From positions 1 through 36,466 of the forward strand of contig JAICIO010000052.1 in NCBI GenBank assembly GCA_025924315.1: a stretch of DNA of 36,466 nt. Reading direction: 5' to 3'. How positions within the stretch are numbered: the stretch's first letter is position 1; each line of letters opens with the position of its first letter. This document shows, piece after piece, positions 35,129-36,466 of this stretch. Both the position numbers and the translations under genes were made by a program. The stretch comes from Phycisphaerae bacterium. Its GTDB lineage: Bacteria > Planctomycetota > Phycisphaerae > Tepidisphaerales > Tepidisphaeraceae. The notes beneath the pieces were generated by a model that saw only the letters and a list, made by a program, of their open reading frames with translations, was not told the origin of the DNA and did not search any database.

Positions 35129-36387
35129 AAGGGTGTGCCGCGCGAGAGTTCGGGAACGATCCTCCCTCTCCCCATCGGGGAGAGGGCAGGGGAGAGGGGC
35201 GAAGGGCGCTCAATGTCGACGATGGTACTTGGCGCGGAACGCGTATGAACGTTCCGCTAAGCCGCAAGCGGCGTGACGTGGCGCGATTTGTGCAGGTAAC
35301 CGTCCATCGACTCTCGCGCCGCTCGCCCCTCTCCCCCGCCCTCTCCCCGGTGGGGAGAGGGAGGACGCTTCTCGTGTTGATCTCGCTGACCTTGCTTTCA
35401 AGCATCGTTCGCGCGCAGGTGCCGACGACTCAACCCGAAGTTTCTCCCGGCGTCGATAGTGCGATCGCGAAAGGCCTCGCCTTTCTCGATCGTCAGCAAC
35501 TGGAGAACGGGTCGTTCAGCAATGGTGACCTGCGCTGTGCCATGACCGGGCTTGTGTTGATGTCGTTTCTTTCGGTTGGCAATACGCCCGACGTTGGCAC
35601 ATATGGCTCGACCGTTCGCCGCGCGCTCGATTACCTGGTCGCGTCGTGTCCGGCGAATGGGTATTACGGGGCCGCCGATAACTCACGAATGTACGGGCAG
35701 GGAATCGTTACACTCGCGCTGGCGGAGGCGTATGGGGTCGAAACCGACGAGGCGTCGCGGGTGAAGTTGCGCGCGGCCCTGGGGAAGGCAGTGGGGGTGA
35801 TCGTCGCGGCGCAGAATGTGAAGAAGGATGACAACTCCGCCGGCGGGTGGCGCTATCTGCCGGAATCGACGGACAGTGATCTTTCGCTTTCGGGTTGGAA
35901 TGCGCTGGCGCTGCGGGCGGCGCGCAGCGACGGCATCGCGGTGCCGGATGACAGCCCGCCGCGAACAGTGCAGTTTGTGCTGAAGTGCTGGAATGCACCC
36001 GCTTCTGGATTTTCGTATCAACCGGGCGGCGCTGCTTCGCCGGCGACGAACGCGGTAGGAATGCTCGCGCTGTATCTGCTCAAATCGGCTGATCGGCCCG
36101 AGCTTGCGCCGGCGACGAAGTTTCTGGTGGATCATCCGGTCACGCCCGGCACGCGCTTCCCATACTACAGTTTCTATTACACGACGCAGGCCGCGTTTCA
36201 TGTCGGCGAGCCGTCGTGGAGTGTCGTGTGGAAAGCGACGCAGGAACAATTGCTCAAGCTGCAGGAAACCGACGGCGGATGGTCAGCGAGCCCGACCGCT
36301 GAAGAGCCCGGCCGGATCTACTCGACGAGCATGGCGCTGCTCACGCTGAGCGTGCCGTACCGGTTGTTGCCGGCCTATCAGCGCTGA
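35125..36387 (+). CDS. Secreted toroid-repeat protein (prenyltransferase/squalene-oxidase-like fold)
   Basis: 420 residues from ATG 35125. Several QW-like alpha-hairpin repeats of the alpha/alpha toroid are seen: GLAFLDRQQLENGSFSNGD, NSAGGWRYLPESTDSDLSLS, SGFSYQPGGAASPATNAVGM and LQETDGGWSASP. No cyclase or prenyltransferase catalytic motif (DxDD type) is present. Start choice is the puzzle: ATG 35125 overlaps the previous stop as ATGA with GGAGAGG before it, but a 206-bp palindromic element fills codons about 12-81. The hydrophobic core LLVLISLTLLSSIVRAQ follows it. An alternative is GTG 35374 (337 residues), for which the repeat's edge GGGAGG is a ribosome site. Last gene of the coupled run; periplasmic role inferred. 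Confidence 0.88.
   Translation: MKGCAAREFGNDPPSPHRGEGRGEGRRALNVDDGTWRGTRMNVPLSRKRRDVARFVQVTVHRLSRRSPLSPALSPVGRGRTLLVLISLTLLSSIVRAQVPTTQPEVSPGVDSAIAKGLAFLDRQQLENGSFSNGDLRCAMTGLVLMSFLSVGNTPDVGTYGSTVRRALDYLVASCPANGYYGAADNSRMYGQGIVTLALAEAYGVETDEASRVKLRAALGKAVGVIVAAQNVKKDDNSAGGWRYLPESTDSDLSLSGWNALALRAARSDGIAVPDDSPPRTVQFVLKCWNAPASGFSYQPGGAASPATNAVGMLALYLLKSADRPELAPATKFLVDHPVTPGTRFPYYSFYYTTQAAFHVGEPSWSVVWKATQEQLLKLQETDGGWSASPTAEEPGRIYSTSMALLTLSVPYRLLPAYQR
35160..35365. repeat. 206-bp palindromic element within a 5' coding region
   Basis: 42-bp arms 35160-35201 and 35324-35365 pair at 40 of 42 positions. Each arm includes its own hairpin (CCCTCTCCCC with GGGGAGAGGG). Between them lies another repeat unit, CCGCTAAGCCGCAAGCGGC (35254-35272), also found at 13769-13787 with one change. 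No stop codon interrupts the toroid-protein frame. No target-site duplication or transposase is seen. Confidence 0.93.
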
Positions 36388-36420
36388 GCCGCTTTGATGA
36401 TTCACAGTGACGGGCGGGCG

Positions 36421-36466
36421 AGGCTCCTGCCGAGCCGTTTGCTCCCAATCGGCTCGGCAGGAGCCT
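36421..36466. repeat. Perfect 17-bp inverted repeat at window end
   Basis: AGGCTCCTGCCGAGCCG (36421-36437) and its exact inverse (36450-36466) flank a 12-nt loop. It follows the toroid-protein stop by 33 nt and could terminate the long operon. It runs to the last base, so the right edge may extend further. Confidence 0.88.

Noticed and set aside
35160-35365. Insertion sequence or transposon with transposase
   Set aside because: The element is only 206 bp, carries no transposase, and has no visible target-site duplication; it is listed as a repeat.

Overview
The window is high-GC DNA (G/C dominates third codon positions) that most resembles a Planctomycetota chromosome, probably class Phycisphaerae (a Humisphaera/Tepidisphaera-like soil organism). 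The pointers are a secreted protein opening with the planctomycete export motif FERLEDRRLLA, a [20 protein letters not shown] pseudopilin with a C-terminal ADGHVEG block, two ECF sigma factors next to membrane proteins, and a large MoxR/DUF58/BatA-type gene set. The taxonomic placement is inference; there is no rRNA or tRNA gene. I support 25 protein genes.

Region 1 (1-13.7 kb) is carbohydrate metabolism. A phosphoglucomutase gene (+) converges on a five-gene minus-strand locus: secreted esterase-sialidase fusion, sugar-binding lipoprotein, two CUT1 permeases, and a GH43 lipoprotein. The first three junctions that touch use ATGA overlaps or tight spacing, and no ATPase subunit is present. A PAS hybrid histidine kinase with a C-terminal receiver and a 7Fe-type ferredoxin follow on the minus strand. 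Divergent from the ferredoxin is a LysR regulator gene followed 21 nt later by a GH127 beta-L-arabinofuranosidase gene. GH43, GH127 and the importer together suggest use of arabinose-containing plant polysaccharide.

Region 2 (13.8-24.2 kb) holds two ECF sigma modules. The first is sigma factor, single-pass membrane protein and a MoxR AAA+ ATPase. The second is sigma factor plus a YfbK-like membrane protein that has lost its von Willebrand A (VWA) domain by what looks like a clean in-frame excision. Between them, on the minus strand, are an AI-2E-family transporter with a long soluble C-terminal extension and a pseudopilin. A secreted beta-helix protein with a good intrinsic terminator closes the region.

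Region 3 (24.4-36.4 kb) is a plus-strand run: small basic ORF, membrane-anchored degenerate kinase, DUF58, BatA-like VWA protein, second VWA membrane protein, 1234-residue coiled-coil membrane protein, and a toroid-repeat (prenyltransferase/squalene-oxidase-like) protein. The last four are joined by three ATGA overlaps. This is the usual partner set of MoxR, here about 9 kb from the MoxR gene.

The most striking feature is between the genes. Many gaps hold a long inverted repeat, and the sequences fall into several unrelated families. In most families each arm is itself a small hairpin, so the element can fold either as two mini-hairpins or as one long stem, an architecture like REP/BIME elements. 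Individual copies supply stop codons to both flanking genes, abut a start codon, and, near the 3' end of the window, lie inside the 5' coding part of a translationally coupled gene.
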